Assembly (NCBI RefSeq): GCF_027924145.1
Contig: NZ_BRVP01000008.1
Location: 104,117-168,116 of the forward strand
From: Neptunitalea chrysea
GTDB taxonomy: Bacteria; Bacteroidota; Bacteroidia; Flavobacteriales; Flavobacteriaceae
Length of the DNA: 64,000 bases
Direction: 5' to 3'
The notes beneath the pieces were generated by a model, which saw nothing but the letters and a program-made list of their open reading frames with translations, ran no database searches and had not been told where the DNA came from. The translations under genes and the position numbers were made by a program. Below are positions 46,477 to 56,258 of this stretch, piece after piece. How positions within the stretch are numbered: the stretch's first letter is position 1; every line of letters starts with the position of its first letter.

Positions 46477-47424
46477 TTATTTACTTAAATATGCAAGAAC
46501 ATTTTTTTCTATACGCTCCTCAATACTGGTGATATCTGCTTTTACAAATTTTTCGGCCATAATATTTTCGTATAGCTCAATATAACGTGCAGAAACGGTT
46601 TCTATATATTCATCTGTCATTTCAGGAATCTGTTGCCCTTCTTTCCCCTGGAAACCATTACTAATTAACCACTGACGTACAAACTCTTTAGACAATTGTT
46701 TTTGAGGCTCTTCTTTCGCTTGTAATTCTTCGTACCCTTCTGCGTAGAAGTAACGAGAAGAATCGGGCGTATGAATCTCATCAATTAAAACAATCTTACC
46801 ATCTTTGGTTTTACCAAACTCATATTTAGTATCCACTAAGATAAGTCCACGCTCGGCAGCTATTTCCGTACCTCTTTGAAACAATGCACGGGTATATTTT
46901 TCTAACTGAATATAATCCTCTTCACTAACAATCCCATTTGCTAAAATATCCTCACGAGAAATATCTTCATCATGTTCTCCATTATCCGCTTTGGTAGATG
47001 GTGTAATAATTGGCTCAGGGAATTTATCGTTCTCCTTCATTCCTTCTGCCATAGCTACCCCACAAAGTAAACGTTTACCAGCTTTGTATTCTCTAGCTGC
47101 ATGTCCGCTTAAATACCCACGAATCACCATTTCAACTTTAAACGGCTCACACAAATGACCAACCGCTACATTAGGGTCTGGTGTTGCTAGTAACCAATTA
47201 GGTACAATATCTTGTGTTTGCTCCATAAACTTGGTAGCAATCTGGTTTAATATTTGTCCTTTAAAAGGAATTCCTTTTGGCATTACCACATCAAACGCAG
47301 AAAGACGATCAGTGGCAATCATTACCAAAATCTCATCATTAATATTATAAACTTCTCTCACCTTTCCTTTGTACACCGATTTCTGTCCGGGAAATGTAAA
47401 GTTTGAGCTTGTAATAGTATTCAT
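46477..47424 (-). CDS. purC: Phosphoribosylaminoimidazole-succinocarboxamide synthase
   Basis: Adds aspartate to CAIR in purine synthesis, giving SAICAR. 315 residues, longer than the E. coli enzyme and closer to the yeast-type SAICAR synthetase. Seen: [19 protein letters not shown] near 17-35 (nucleotide binding), [18 protein letters not shown] near 40-57, [20 protein letters not shown] near 101-120, and [12 protein letters not shown] near 218. Transcribed after phoH on the minus strand but with its own -7 element, so probably separate. Confidence 0.95.
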   Translation of the reverse strand: MNTITSSNFTFPGQKSVYKGKVREVYNINDEILVMIATDRLSAFDVVMPKGIPFKGQILNQIATKFMEQTQDIVPNWLLATPDPNVAVGHLCEPFKVEMVIRGYLSGHAAREYKAGKRLLCGVAMAEGMKENDKFPEPIITPSTKADNGEHDEDISREDILANGIVSEEDYIQLEKYTRALFQRGTEIAAERGLILVDTKYEFGKTKDGKIVLIDEIHTPDSSRYFYAEGYEELQAKEEPQKQLSKEFVRQWLISNGFQGKEGQQIPEMTDEYIETVSARYIELYENIMAEKFVKADITSIEERIEKNVLAYLSK

Positions 47425-47447
47425 AAGGTTCTTAATTTTAAAAGTTG

Positions 47448-47455
47448 CAAAGATA
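47448..47455 (-). promoter_or_regulatory. -7 element of purC
   Basis: Minus-strand TATCTTTG, 24 bases before the purC start, matches TAnnTTTG. Confidence 0.5.
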
Positions 47456-47473
47456 CAACAGCTTTATCGGTTG

Positions 47474-48430
47474 TTAATTATCATGCTCAATTTTTTTATA
47501 AGCATCTACAATTTCTTTTACCAAACGGTGACGTATTACATCTTTATCATCTAAATACACAATGCCAATACCGGGTACATTAGCCAATACTAACAGAGCC
47601 TCTTTAAGTCCAGATATCACACGTCTTGGCAAATCTATCTGTCCTGGGTCACCAGTAATCATAAACTTGGCATTTTTCCCCATACGTGTTAAAAACATTT
47701 TCATCTGCGCATGAGTGGTATTCTGTGCCTCATCTAAAATTACAAAAGCATTATCTAAAGTTCTACCCCTCATAAATGCTAAAGGTGCAATTTGTATAAT
47801 ATCCTTTTCAATATAACTAGACAATTTTTCTGCAGGTATCATATCTCTAAGGGCATCATACAACGGTTGCATGTATGGATCAAGCTTTTCTTTTAAATCT
47901 CCTGGTAAGAAACCAAGGTTTTCACCTGCCTCCACTGCTGGCCTGGTTAATATAATTCTACGAACCTGCTTCTCCTTTAATGCCTTTACAGCCAATGCTA
48001 CCCCAGTATAGGTTTTACCTGTACCAGCAGGGCCAATTGCAAAAAGCATGTCGTTTTTCTGCATCAGGTTCACTATTTTCTTTTGGTTAACCGTTTGCGC
48101 TTTAATAATCTTTCCACTAACCCCATGAAGCAACACTTCACCCATATCACTACTAGCACCCTCATACGCCTCTCTCGAGTCGTACGTAAGAATACGTTCA
48201 ATAGTGTTTTCATCAAGTTTATTATACTTACCAAAGTGCGTGACCAGCATATCCAGTCGCTTGTCAAACTCCTCTAGGACACCCTCTTCTCCAAAGGCTT
48301 TGATTTTATTTCCTCTAGCCACAATACGTAGCTTCGGAAAATATTTCTTTAAAATTTCGATATTGTGATTTCTTTCTCCAAAAAAATCTCTTGGATTCAC
48401 CTCGGTAAGTTCAACAACGATTTCGTTCAA
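47474..48430 (-). CDS. phoH: PhoH-family ATPase
   Basis: 318 residues. An N-terminal KH-like region (about 1-100, with EILKKYFPKLRIVARGNKIKA) precedes the PhoH ATPase core: GPAGTGKTYTGVALAVKAL near 137, ILTRPAVEAGENLGFLPGDL near 163, and the Walker B VILDEAQNTT near 232, with ITGDPGQIDLP. PhoH proteins are RNA-binding ATPases or helicases of uncertain role, historically linked to phosphate starvation. 49 bases separate it from purC. Confidence 0.93.
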   Translation of the reverse strand: MNEIVVELTEVNPRDFFGERNHNIEILKKYFPKLRIVARGNKIKAFGEEGVLEEFDKRLDMLVTHFGKYNKLDENTIERILTYDSREAYEGASSDMGEVLLHGVSGKIIKAQTVNQKKIVNLMQKNDMLFAIGPAGTGKTYTGVALAVKALKEKQVRRIILTRPAVEAGENLGFLPGDLKEKLDPYMQPLYDALRDMIPAEKLSSYIEKDIIQIAPLAFMRGRTLDNAFVILDEAQNTTHAQMKMFLTRMGKNAKFMITGDPGQIDLPRRVISGLKEALLVLANVPGIGIVYLDDKDVIRHRLVKEIVDAYKKIEHDN

Positions 48431-48515
48431 AAGCTCTTCTAATTTTAGTTATAAATCTTTTAAAAGATATGAATATAAATATACTACAAAGTACTGAAAT
48501 TTTAGCTAGTTTTTG

Positions 48516-48523
48516 TACGTTTG
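48516..48523 (+). promoter_or_regulatory. -7 element of the SAM hydrolase gene
   Basis: TACGTTTG fits TAnnTTTG, 85 bases before the ATG at 48609. Confidence 0.45.
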
Positions 48524-48608
48524 TGTTTGATTTATGAACAACTTTATGTTGACTAATTAAACGATTTAATTTTCTGTATTTTTTAAATACTACAGACCCT
48601 TAACCTGT

Positions 48609-49433
48609 ATGGCTATAATTACTCTTACATCTGATTTTGGTTTAAAAGACCCGTATGTAGCTGTACTAAAAGGTGCTATTTACGCAGAATTAGAACAGGC
48701 TACTATTGTGGACATTAGCCACTTAATAAGTCCGTTTAACATTCACGAAGGTGCTTACACCCTAAAAACAGCTTATCAACATTACCCCAAAGGTAGTATT
48801 CATATTATTGGTATTGATTCTGAAAAAACACCAGAGCAACCCCATGTGGTAGCACTTTATGATGGACATTATTTTATAGGAGCCGACAATGGTATTTTTT
48901 TACTGATTGCTCCAAAGGGTAATTTTGAGATGTTAATTACCATAGACTTGCCAGATAAAACCTTAACACCAACCCATATTTTTGCAAGAGCTGCATGCCA
49001 CATTGCACGTGGAGGACGCCTGGAATTGTTAGGGAGACGAGTACAAACTGTTAAGGAGGTTAAAAACCTTACCCCATCACTCAATAATAACGAAAATTTA
49101 ATTACTGGAAACGTTATTCATGTAGACAATTACGGGAACGTAGTTACAAATATTACCAAAAATTGGTTTGACTTAATACGTAAGGGGAGAGCCTTTGAAA
49201 TTACAGTACTTAACTATAAGTTTACCAAAATTTACAACAAATACAGTGAAAGTATTAACTTTGACATTGCTAATGAAAAACGAAATGAAGACGGAAAAAA
49301 ATTAGCGCTTTTTAATGAAGCAGGATATTTAGAGCTTGCTATTTACAAAAGCAACTTACAAACCGTTGGCGGAGCTTCTTCTTTGTTAGGATTACGCTAC
49401 CCCGATTCTGTCTTTATTAATTTTATTGATTAA
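48609..49433 (+). CDS. SAM hydroxide adenosyltransferase (DUF62 family)
   Basis: 274 residues. Family that hydrolyses S-adenosylmethionine to adenosine and methionine, related to fluorinase and chlorinase. TLTSDFGLKDPYVAVLKG at 5-22 holds the catalytic Asp (DFG), followed by VDISHLISPFNIHEGAYTL and HIIGIDSEKTPEQ. The C-terminal domain contains VIHVDNYGNVVTNI near 170-183. The insert loop specific to fluorinases is not evident. First gene of a run (this gene, monooxygenase, gldF, gldG) with tiny gaps, which I recall as conserved in flavobacteria. Confidence 0.9.
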   Translation: MAIITLTSDFGLKDPYVAVLKGAIYAELEQATIVDISHLISPFNIHEGAYTLKTAYQHYPKGSIHIIGIDSEKTPEQPHVVALYDGHYFIGADNGIFLLIAPKGNFEMLITIDLPDKTLTPTHIFARAACHIARGGRLELLGRRVQTVKEVKNLTPSLNNNENLITGNVIHVDNYGNVVTNITKNWFDLIRKGRAFEITVLNYKFTKIYNKYSESINFDIANEKRNEDGKKLALFNEAGYLELAIYKSNLQTVGGASSLLGLRYPDSVFINFID

Positions 49434-49438
49434 AACAT

Positions 49439-49735
49439 ATGTTTATTAGAATAGTGAAATTAACTTTTCAACCTGAAAAAGTAGAAGAATTCAAAGCTAT
49501 GTTTGAGGCTAAAAAAGAGCTTATTAGAAACTTTGAAGGCTGTGAATTTCTTGAACTCTATCAAGACAAAAACGAACCACATATATTTTTCACCTATAGC
49601 TACTGGCAAGACGAGGCCGACCTTGAAAACTATCGTAACTCCGACTTGTTTAAAGAGGTATGGAAAACAACTAAAGCATGGTTTGGCAATAAAGCCGAGG
49701 CATGGAGCGTTGACAAACTTGTATCATTAGCATAA
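49439..49735 (+). CDS. Antibiotic biosynthesis monooxygenase-like (ABM) domain protein
   Basis: 98 residues, a single dimeric ferredoxin-like domain: MFIRIVKLTFQPEKVEEFKAMF, CEFLELYQDKNEPHIFFTYSYWQDEADLENY and FKEVWKTTKAWF. Similar to the YgiN/quinol-monooxygenase and ABM group. Activity is unproven for most members. Lies 5 bases after the SAM hydrolase gene and 10 before gldF. Confidence 0.85.
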   Translation: MFIRIVKLTFQPEKVEEFKAMFEAKKELIRNFEGCEFLELYQDKNEPHIFFTYSYWQDEADLENYRNSDLFKEVWKTTKAWFGNKAEAWSVDKLVSLA

Positions 49736-49745
49736 ATTAGCATTC

Positions 49746-50471
49746 ATGTACGCAATCTTAAAAAAAGAAATCAATTCCTTTTTTGCTTCTCCTATAGGGT
49801 ATTTAGTTATCGGGGTTTTTCTAACCGCTAGTAGCTTATTCTTATGGGTATTTAAAGGAGACTACAATATTTTAGACAATGGCTTTGCCGACATCAACGG
49901 TTTTTTCTTTCTAGCTCCGTGGCTTATGCTTTTCTTAATTCCCGCAATCACCATGAAAGGATTTTCAGAAGAGAAAAAACAAGGTATGCTCGAAATTTTA
50001 TTTACGAAACCTATAAGTCTACCGGCTTTAGTTAGTGCTAAATTTTTTGCTGCCCTATTACTTACATTTATTGCTTTGGTTCCTACTTTAATTTATGTTT
50101 ACACGGTATATACTCTAGGACAACCTGTTGGAAATATAGATTTAGGTAGTATATTAGGTTCTTACTTAGGACTTTTCTTTTTAATTTGCACTTATACTGC
50201 AGTAGGGCTTTTTGCTTCTACCCTATCAGAAAATCAAATTGTTGCTTTTATTATTGCCATTTGTTGTAGCTTTTTACTGCTATATGGCCCTGAGCTACTA
50301 AGTGGATTAAATGAAAGCAATCCGTTACTTATAAGTAGCTTTGGTTTAAAAGCACATTATAACAATATTAGTCGTGGAGTTATAGACACTAGAGACATCA
50401 TCTATTTTATATCTTTTACTTTTTTCTTTCTATACCTAACTACCGTTAAACTAAAAAAACTACACCAGTAA
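49746..50471 (+). CDS. gldF: Gliding motility ABC transporter permease GldF
   Basis: 241 residues with six hydrophobic segments, an ABC-2 type permease. The opening ILKKEINSFFASPIGYLV and the loop MKGFSEEKKQGMLEILFTKPI match GldF. With GldG and the ATPase GldA it forms the transporter needed for flavobacterial gliding. gldA is not in this window. gldG starts on the last base of the stop codon (TAATG). Confidence 0.93.
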   Translation: MYAILKKEINSFFASPIGYLVIGVFLTASSLFLWVFKGDYNILDNGFADINGFFFLAPWLMLFLIPAITMKGFSEEKKQGMLEILFTKPISLPALVSAKFFAALLLTFIALVPTLIYVYTVYTLGQPVGNIDLGSILGSYLGLFFLICTYTAVGLFASTLSENQIVAFIIAICCSFLLLYGPELLSGLNESNPLLISSFGLKAHYNNISRGVIDTRDIIYFISFTFFFLYLTTVKLKKLHQ

Positions 50472-52126
50472 TGATAAAAAAAACACCCGTACAAATACTT
50501 GTTGTTGCCCTTTTACTGGTTCTTATTAACTGGGTACTTTCAGATTATTATCTTCGTTTTGATGTTACCAAAGACAAACGCTACACGCTTTCTGAAACAA
50601 CCTTAAATGCTTTAGACAATGTAGACCAACCTTTATATGTTGATGTTCTATTACAAGGCGAATTCCCTGCACAGTTTAAAAAACTTCAATACGAATTACA
50701 ACAATTATTAGAACAATATAAAAACGAAAACGATAATATCATCTTCACTTTTACCAATCCGTTAGAAGGAGAAGAAAATCCGGATGAGACCATTCAGTAT
50801 TTAAATAGTTTAGGCATGATGCCTACCAACATTCCTATTACTGAAAATGGTAAAAAATCGCTTACTCAAATTTTCCCATGGGCAGTAGCCAACTATGGCC
50901 AAAAAACTGTGAGAGTTCCGTTGCTTATAAACAACATGGGAAGCAATGCAGATGAAAACATTAACAAATCGGTACAACAATTAGAATATAACCTTACCGA
51001 TGCTATCACTAAATTAACCATTATTCAAAAAAAGAAGGTTGCTATTTTAAAAGGTAATGGAGAGTTGAGTGATAAATACTTTGCTGACTTTCTGGTAAAT
51101 CTTAAAGAATACTATCGTCTAGGTAAATTCGACTTAGATTCTTTGACATCAAAACCTGAGAAAGTACTTGAAAACTTAAATAAGTTTGACGCAGCTATTA
51201 TAGCCAAACCTACCGAAGAGTTTACAGATACCGAAAAGCAAATTATAGATCAATACATCATGAATGGTGGTAAAACCCTTTGGTGTTTAGATCAGGTTAC
51301 TATTGACCTTGATAGCTTACAAAATGAGCAACAAGCTACCTTTGCTTTTCCTAGAAAATTAAACTTAGATGATTTACTTTTTAAATACGGAGTTCGACTT
51401 AACTATAATTTAGTAGAAGATATGATTTCTACGCCTATTACAGTACAAACCACTAATGGCAACATGCCATTAGATTGGTTATTGAGTCCGATAACTGTAT
51501 CACCAGAAAACCACCCTATTAACAAAAATATCAACGTTGTTAAGTTAGAGTTTGCCAATCAGATAGACACACTCAATAACGGTATTAAAAAAACAGTACT
51601 ATTAGAAAGTTCTCCACAATCTAAAGTTATAGGTACTCCTATAGAAATTAACCTAAACAGATATTCAGGTACGCTGCAACCCGATTATTTTAATCAGGGT
51701 TCACAAATACTAGGGGTTTTATTAGAGGGGAATTTTACCAGTGGTTTTAAAAACCGTATAAAACCGGTTAACCTACCAAAATCGCTCGATCAAAGTGTAG
51801 ACAACAAAATGATTATTATAAGCGACGGCGATATCATCAATTACAATTATGCCAATAAAAAACCTTTGATGAACGGTATCGACCCATGGACTCAACAGAT
51901 CTATGGAAACAAAGATTTCTTAGTTAACTGCATGAATTACCTTTTAGACGACAACGGACTTATAAACATTCGAGGAAAAGAAATTAAGCTGGCATTTTTA
52001 GATCATGAAAAAATAGAAACGAACGAATTTTCTATAAAATTAATAAACATAGGGGTTCCCATACTTTTATTAAGTATATTTGGTGGTATATTTCTTTTTG
52101 TAAGAAAAAGAAAATACACAAAATAA
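50471..52126 (+). CDS. gldG: Gliding motility-associated ABC transporter substrate-binding protein GldG
   Basis: 551 residues. An N-terminal membrane helix (about 8-25) and a C-terminal one (about 525-545, ending VRKRKYTK) flank a large periplasmic domain with RFDVTKDKRYTLSE and VAILKGNGELSDKYF, typical of GldG and of the uncharacterised ABC-type family it belongs to. Coupled to gldF by a 1-base overlap. Together they mark the strain as likely capable of gliding, provided other gld genes are present elsewhere. Confidence 0.93.
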   Translation: MIKKTPVQILVVALLLVLINWVLSDYYLRFDVTKDKRYTLSETTLNALDNVDQPLYVDVLLQGEFPAQFKKLQYELQQLLEQYKNENDNIIFTFTNPLEGEENPDETIQYLNSLGMMPTNIPITENGKKSLTQIFPWAVANYGQKTVRVPLLINNMGSNADENINKSVQQLEYNLTDAITKLTIIQKKKVAILKGNGELSDKYFADFLVNLKEYYRLGKFDLDSLTSKPEKVLENLNKFDAAIIAKPTEEFTDTEKQIIDQYIMNGGKTLWCLDQVTIDLDSLQNEQQATFAFPRKLNLDDLLFKYGVRLNYNLVEDMISTPITVQTTNGNMPLDWLLSPITVSPENHPINKNINVVKLEFANQIDTLNNGIKKTVLLESSPQSKVIGTPIEINLNRYSGTLQPDYFNQGSQILGVLLEGNFTSGFKNRIKPVNLPKSLDQSVDNKMIIISDGDIINYNYANKKPLMNGIDPWTQQIYGNKDFLVNCMNYLLDDNGLINIRGKEIKLAFLDHEKIETNEFSIKLINIGVPILLLSIFGGIFLFVRKRKYTK

Positions 52127-52165
52127 GTGTTAATAAGTTTGTTTCTGATTAACTTACAATTAAAA

Positions 52166-52173
52166 TATATTTG
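52166..52173 (+). promoter_or_regulatory. -7 element of dnaN
   Basis: TATATTTG, 28 bases before the ATG at 52201, matches TAnnTTTG; dnaN is thus probably transcribed apart from gldFG. Confidence 0.55.
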
Positions 52174-52200
52174 TAATTCTGAATATAAACCGAACAACTA

Positions 52201-53319
52201 ATGAAATTTATAGTATCGAGTTCGTACTTATTAAAGCAACTTCAAGTTTTAGGAGGTGTAATTAATAATAGCAATACATTACCAATTCTGGACAACTTTC
52301 TTTTTGAAATTTCCAGTAATAAATTAACTGTTTCAGCTTCTGATTTAGAAACTACCATGATTACTACGTTAGATGTAGAATCAGAATCTGAAGGAAGTAT
52401 TGCAGTACCTGCAAAGCTATTATTAGATACCCTTAAAACGTTTCCTGAACAACCGCTAACGTTTGTTGTAGAAAGTAATAACACTATTGAGATAAGTTCT
52501 AACCATGGTAAATATGCTTTAGCATATGCAGATGGCGAAGAATTCCCTAAGACTGTTAGTTTAACTGATCCTAGTTCTACTACATTAATGGGAGATATTT
52601 TAGCAACTGCTATTAGCAAAACTATTTTCGCAACAGGTAACGATGATTTAAGACCTGTAATGAGTGGGGTGTTTTTCCAGTTTTCTCCTGAAAACTTAAC
52701 GTTTGTTGCTACAGATGCTCACAAACTTGTAAAGTACCAGCGTACAGATGTTACTGCAAGTCAGGTAGCAGAATTTATTATGCCTAAAAAACCTTTAAAT
52801 CTTTTAAAAGGTATTTTATCTGGCAGCGAAAGTGACGTACTTATTGAATATAACGAAAGTAATGCTAAATTTACTTTTGATAATGTAGAACTAGTTTGTA
52901 GACTTATCGATGGTAAGTACCCTAATTACGAAGCTGTAATACCAAAAGAAAACCCAAACAAATTAACAATTGACAGATCTCAGTTTTTAAGTTCTGTGAA
53001 AAGGGTTTCAATTTTCTCTAACAAAACTACACATCAAATTCGTTTGAAAATTGCAGGAGCAGAATTAAACATTTCTGCAGAAGATATTGACTACAGCAAC
53101 AAAGCTGAAGAAAGACTTACCTGTGATTACAGAGGAGACGATATGCAAATTGGATTCAACTCTCGTTTCTTAACAGAAATGCTTAACAATTTAAGTGCAG
53201 CCGAGGTAACCCTTGAAATGTCTTTACCAAACAGAGCAGGTATCTTAAACCCTATTGATGGTTTAGATGAAGGAGAAACAATTACCATGCTGGTAATGCC
53301 TGTAATGTTAAATTCGTAA
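52201..53319 (+). CDS. dnaN: DNA polymerase III beta sliding clamp
   Basis: 372 residues with the three-fold repeat of the clamp domain. Opens MKFIVSSSYLLKQLQVLGGV, with LPILDNFLFEI, then VMSGVFFQFSPENLTFVATDAHKLVKY in the middle repeat and ends EGETITMLVMPVML (the C-terminal M-P-M pocket motif). Ring-shaped processivity factor loaded by the clamp loader, whose delta subunit is encoded at 4661-5662. Not next to dnaA in this genome window, a common situation in Bacteroidota. Confidence 0.97.
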   Translation: MKFIVSSSYLLKQLQVLGGVINNSNTLPILDNFLFEISSNKLTVSASDLETTMITTLDVESESEGSIAVPAKLLLDTLKTFPEQPLTFVVESNNTIEISSNHGKYALAYADGEEFPKTVSLTDPSSTTLMGDILATAISKTIFATGNDDLRPVMSGVFFQFSPENLTFVATDAHKLVKYQRTDVTASQVAEFIMPKKPLNLLKGILSGSESDVLIEYNESNAKFTFDNVELVCRLIDGKYPNYEAVIPKENPNKLTIDRSQFLSSVKRVSIFSNKTTHQIRLKIAGAELNISAEDIDYSNKAEERLTCDYRGDDMQIGFNSRFLTEMLNNLSAAEVTLEMSLPNRAGILNPIDGLDEGETITMLVMPVMLNS

Positions 53320-53340
53320 CTAACCAACCTCAAATATTTA

Positions 53341-53372
53341 AAACCGCCATTTAGCTATGCTAAAGGCGGTTT
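53341..53372. terminator. Terminator between dnaN and the stress-protein gene
   Basis: AAACCGCC (53341-53348) pairs with GGCGGTTT (53365-53372), with an inner TTTAG/CTAAA stem; T run follows. Confidence 0.85.
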
Positions 53373-53397
53373 TTGCTTTTTATAAATAATGGCTTTT

Positions 53398-54231
53398 TTA
53401 TTTAATACTCATTAATGGAATTTTCGTTTGAGACTCCATACGTTTCACTAAATCTTTATGAAATACCTTTCTAAGAGCACTTGTTTCTTTACGCTCTTTC
53501 ATAACTATCATTTGGGCTTTTTGAGCTGTTATAAAATTAAGTAATCCTCTTAAAATATCTTCATTATAAACAATATCTAAGCTCTTATTACTATAAGGTA
53601 CTGCATCATATAAGAATTCTTTAAATTCAGTAAAAGCCACTATTTTTTCGTCAGACTTACGCTCTGCAACATGCACCACTTTTATAGTTGTATTAGTGTT
53701 CTCAAAAAGAGGTAACACTTTCTTTAGTGTAGCTATATCCTCTTTTTGAAGTGTAGTAGCAAATACTACTGTAGTTAATACATTGGATACAGACAACTCT
53801 GGTACTGCCACTACAGGAATACTCAAATTAGCGATTAACGACTGGGTAGTACTACCCATAAAAAACTCTTGCAACGGATTCATTCCGTGTACACCAAGTA
53901 CAATTAAATCTGTACTATTTTCAGCAACATAAGCTGTAAGTGTTTCCTCTACATTATCCCCTTTTTCAGTATCAAATGTAATTCCAGCTAACGCATCGGC
54001 AGATAAATGCTTCGCGCAAAACTCCTTCATTAACTTAGTGTATGCACCTTTTGCCCCGTTTTCAAAATCTTCAAAAGTCGGTTTAGGCACATCACTATTC
54101 CATATAGTAGGGTACTCCAAAACATTCAATACTGTTAATGATGCTCCAGTTAACGTACTCAAAAAATACGCATATTTTAAAGCAGAAACAGAATTGTTAG
54201 AGTAATCTGTGGCATATACTATGTTGTTCAT
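53398..54231 (-). CDS. Tandem universal stress protein
   Basis: 277 residues made of two UspA domains. Domain 1 (about 1-145) starts NNIVYATDYSNNSVSALKYA and has the ATP-loop pattern GVHGMNPLQEFFMGSTT at 113-129 (GxxG then GS). Domain 2 (about 150-277) is more divergent and lacks a clear nucleotide loop. Cytosolic, probable stress or energy sensor; specific role unknown. Confidence 0.88.
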   Translation of the reverse strand: MNNIVYATDYSNNSVSALKYAYFLSTLTGASLTVLNVLEYPTIWNSDVPKPTFEDFENGAKGAYTKLMKEFCAKHLSADALAGITFDTEKGDNVEETLTAYVAENSTDLIVLGVHGMNPLQEFFMGSTTQSLIANLSIPVVAVPELSVSNVLTTVVFATTLQKEDIATLKKVLPLFENTNTTIKVVHVAERKSDEKIVAFTEFKEFLYDAVPYSNKSLDIVYNEDILRGLLNFITAQKAQMIVMKERKETSALRKVFHKDLVKRMESQTKIPLMSIK

Positions 54232-54376
54232 ATCTTCTTTTTTTTAATTATATATAAATTTACAATAATTTTACAGGTTAAAAAACAACTTTTATCAATA
54301 AAACCTCTCAAAAAACAACTTTTTATTAATAACATTTTCATTTAACTTCCCCTTGTTATTATTACATCACTAAACC

Positions 54377-55473
54377 ATGACCCTAACAAAAAAAGAGAAT
54401 TATATCCATATACTATTTGGATTATTTTTATTAACCCTTCCCTTTATTACTTCTCCTGATATTTCTTCGGGTTGGGCTCTTTTAAAGATACGCCCTTTTC
54501 AGCATAGTTTTCTAAGATATTTTCTACTAGTTATTTTCCTATATTCAAATTATTACCTGATAATCCCAAATTTTTATATTAAAAAAAGATGGACATTATT
54601 AGTTATTGTCTTAGTCATATCATATTTAATTATATCGTTGCTACCTTCATTTGTTTTAGGAAATGAAGTGAATAACATATCTAATAACGACAGACTACTC
54701 CCTCCACAGACGTCTTTCGAAAATAATAATTCTAACAATTTCCCCCTACCAGATTTTAATAGACCCGTCCCCCAAAAAAATACTATGCCCCCAGAAAATG
54801 GTTTCTTAGGCAATAACTTTATCATTCCGTTTTTAGGAGTCTTTGCACTCTCTCTAGTTTTTAAATTAAATAATAACCTAAAAGAAATTCAACACAAAAA
54901 AGTAATTGCAGAACTTTCATACCTAAAAGCAAAAATAAATCCACACTTTTTATTTAATACCCTTAATAACATCTATTCATTAGCCTTAAAAAAATCTGAT
55001 ATTACTGCAGATGCCGTTTTAAAACTATCTGGAATGATGCGCTACGTTGTAACAGAAAGTAATCATCAAAAAGTACCTTTAGAAAAATAAATAGAATATA
55101 TTAACGACTACATAGCATTACAACAACTACGATTAAACAAACTAATAACCTTGAATTTTTCTGTAAAAGGATCTCCGAGCAATAAAGAAATTGCCCCACT
55201 TATACTCATAAACTTTATAGAAAATGCCTTTAAATACGGTGTTTCTTCCAATCAAGAATCTACTATTTCAATAAATATTACAATAGAGGAAAGAAAAATA
55301 ATTCTTAACGTATACAATACAATTGTAAAAAAATATATTTCTAAAGTAAGCTCTACAAAAGAAGGTATAGCAAACACACAAAAAAGGTTAGAAATGGTGT
55401 ATCCTAATAAGCATTCTTAGCTATCAATGATACCAATGAAACGTATGATTTAACCCTAAAAATAGAACTTTGA
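54377..55473 (+). pseudogene. LytS-type sensor histidine kinase, broken
   Basis: Four membrane helices in the first about 160 residues, then the His_kinase box KINPHFLFNTLNNIYSL with His190. TAA at 55088-55090 interrupts the frame at VPLEK; the frame continues in register (IEYINDYIALQQLRLNKLI) into the ATPase part LINFIENAFKYGV. Near 55414-55420 a second lesion shifts the frame: the original tail LAINDTNETYDLTLKIEL is found one frame over and ends with TGA at 55471-55473, overlapping the regulator start. Two independent lesions indicate a real pseudogene unless both are sequencing errors. Confidence 0.85.
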
Positions 55474-56165
55474 TGAAAATTAAAGCTATTGCTTTAGACG
55501 ATGAACCTTTGGCTTTGGATATCATAAAAGCATATCTGAAAGATGTACAAGAGGTTACTCTGAAAGAAACATTTACCAATCAGTACGATGCAATTAACTA
55601 TTTGCAAAATAACTCAATTGATTTATTGTTTCTAGATATAGAAATGCCAGGTTTTAACGGTATAGAGCTATACAAATCACTAAAAAGTAACACTAAGGTA
55701 ATTTTTACAACTGCGTATAGCGAGTATGCTATTGAAGGCTTTAATGTTAATGCAATAGATTATTTACTTAAACCTATTGCAAAGGATAGGTTTATGGTAG
55801 CCTTACAAAAAGCAACTCAAACAATTCATTCTAATAGTAAAGAGAAAGCAACCATAACATATTTGAATGTAAAGGTCGATTATAAAATTAAACAGATTTC
55901 TTTAAATGAAATTTTATTTATTGAAAGCTTAGACGATTATGTTCGTATTCATCTAAAAGATAACACCAATATAGTTACCCGCACTACCTTAAAAAGTATG
56001 CTAGAGAAACTTCCTGAAACTCAATTTATGCGAGTACACCGTTCGTATATTGTAGCCATAGATAAACTATCTTCCTACTACAAACAAACCATTAAAATAG
56101 GTGATTTCACAATACCCGTTAGTGAAACATATAAAAAAGCACTGACAGATATTTTTAATATTTAA
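55473..56165 (+). CDS. LytTR-family response regulator
   Basis: 230 residues from the ATG at 55473 (TGATG overlap with the kinase stop). Receiver domain with Asp9/Asp10, phospho-acceptor Asp55 (LFLDIEMPG), Thr80 region and Lys100 (LLKPI). The C-terminal LytTR DNA-binding domain (about 128-230) contains ILFIESLDDYVRIHL and MRVHRSYIVAIDKL. All key residues are intact even though the partner kinase is broken, so it may be driven by another kinase or by small phosphodonors, or be newly orphaned. Confidence 0.93.
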   Translation: MKIKAIALDDEPLALDIIKAYLKDVQEVTLKETFTNQYDAINYLQNNSIDLLFLDIEMPGFNGIELYKSLKSNTKVIFTTAYSEYAIEGFNVNAIDYLLKPIAKDRFMVALQKATQTIHSNSKEKATITYLNVKVDYKIKQISLNEILFIESLDDYVRIHLKDNTNIVTRTTLKSMLEKLPETQFMRVHRSYIVAIDKLSSYYKQTIKIGDFTIPVSETYKKALTDIFNI

Positions 56166-56258
56166 TGTATTCACCTCATAAAAAACCTTATTCACCTCTT
56201 TTATTTGAAAATCTCAGCCTTAGCAAGTAGATTTAATAAAAAATAAAAGTAACGAGGT

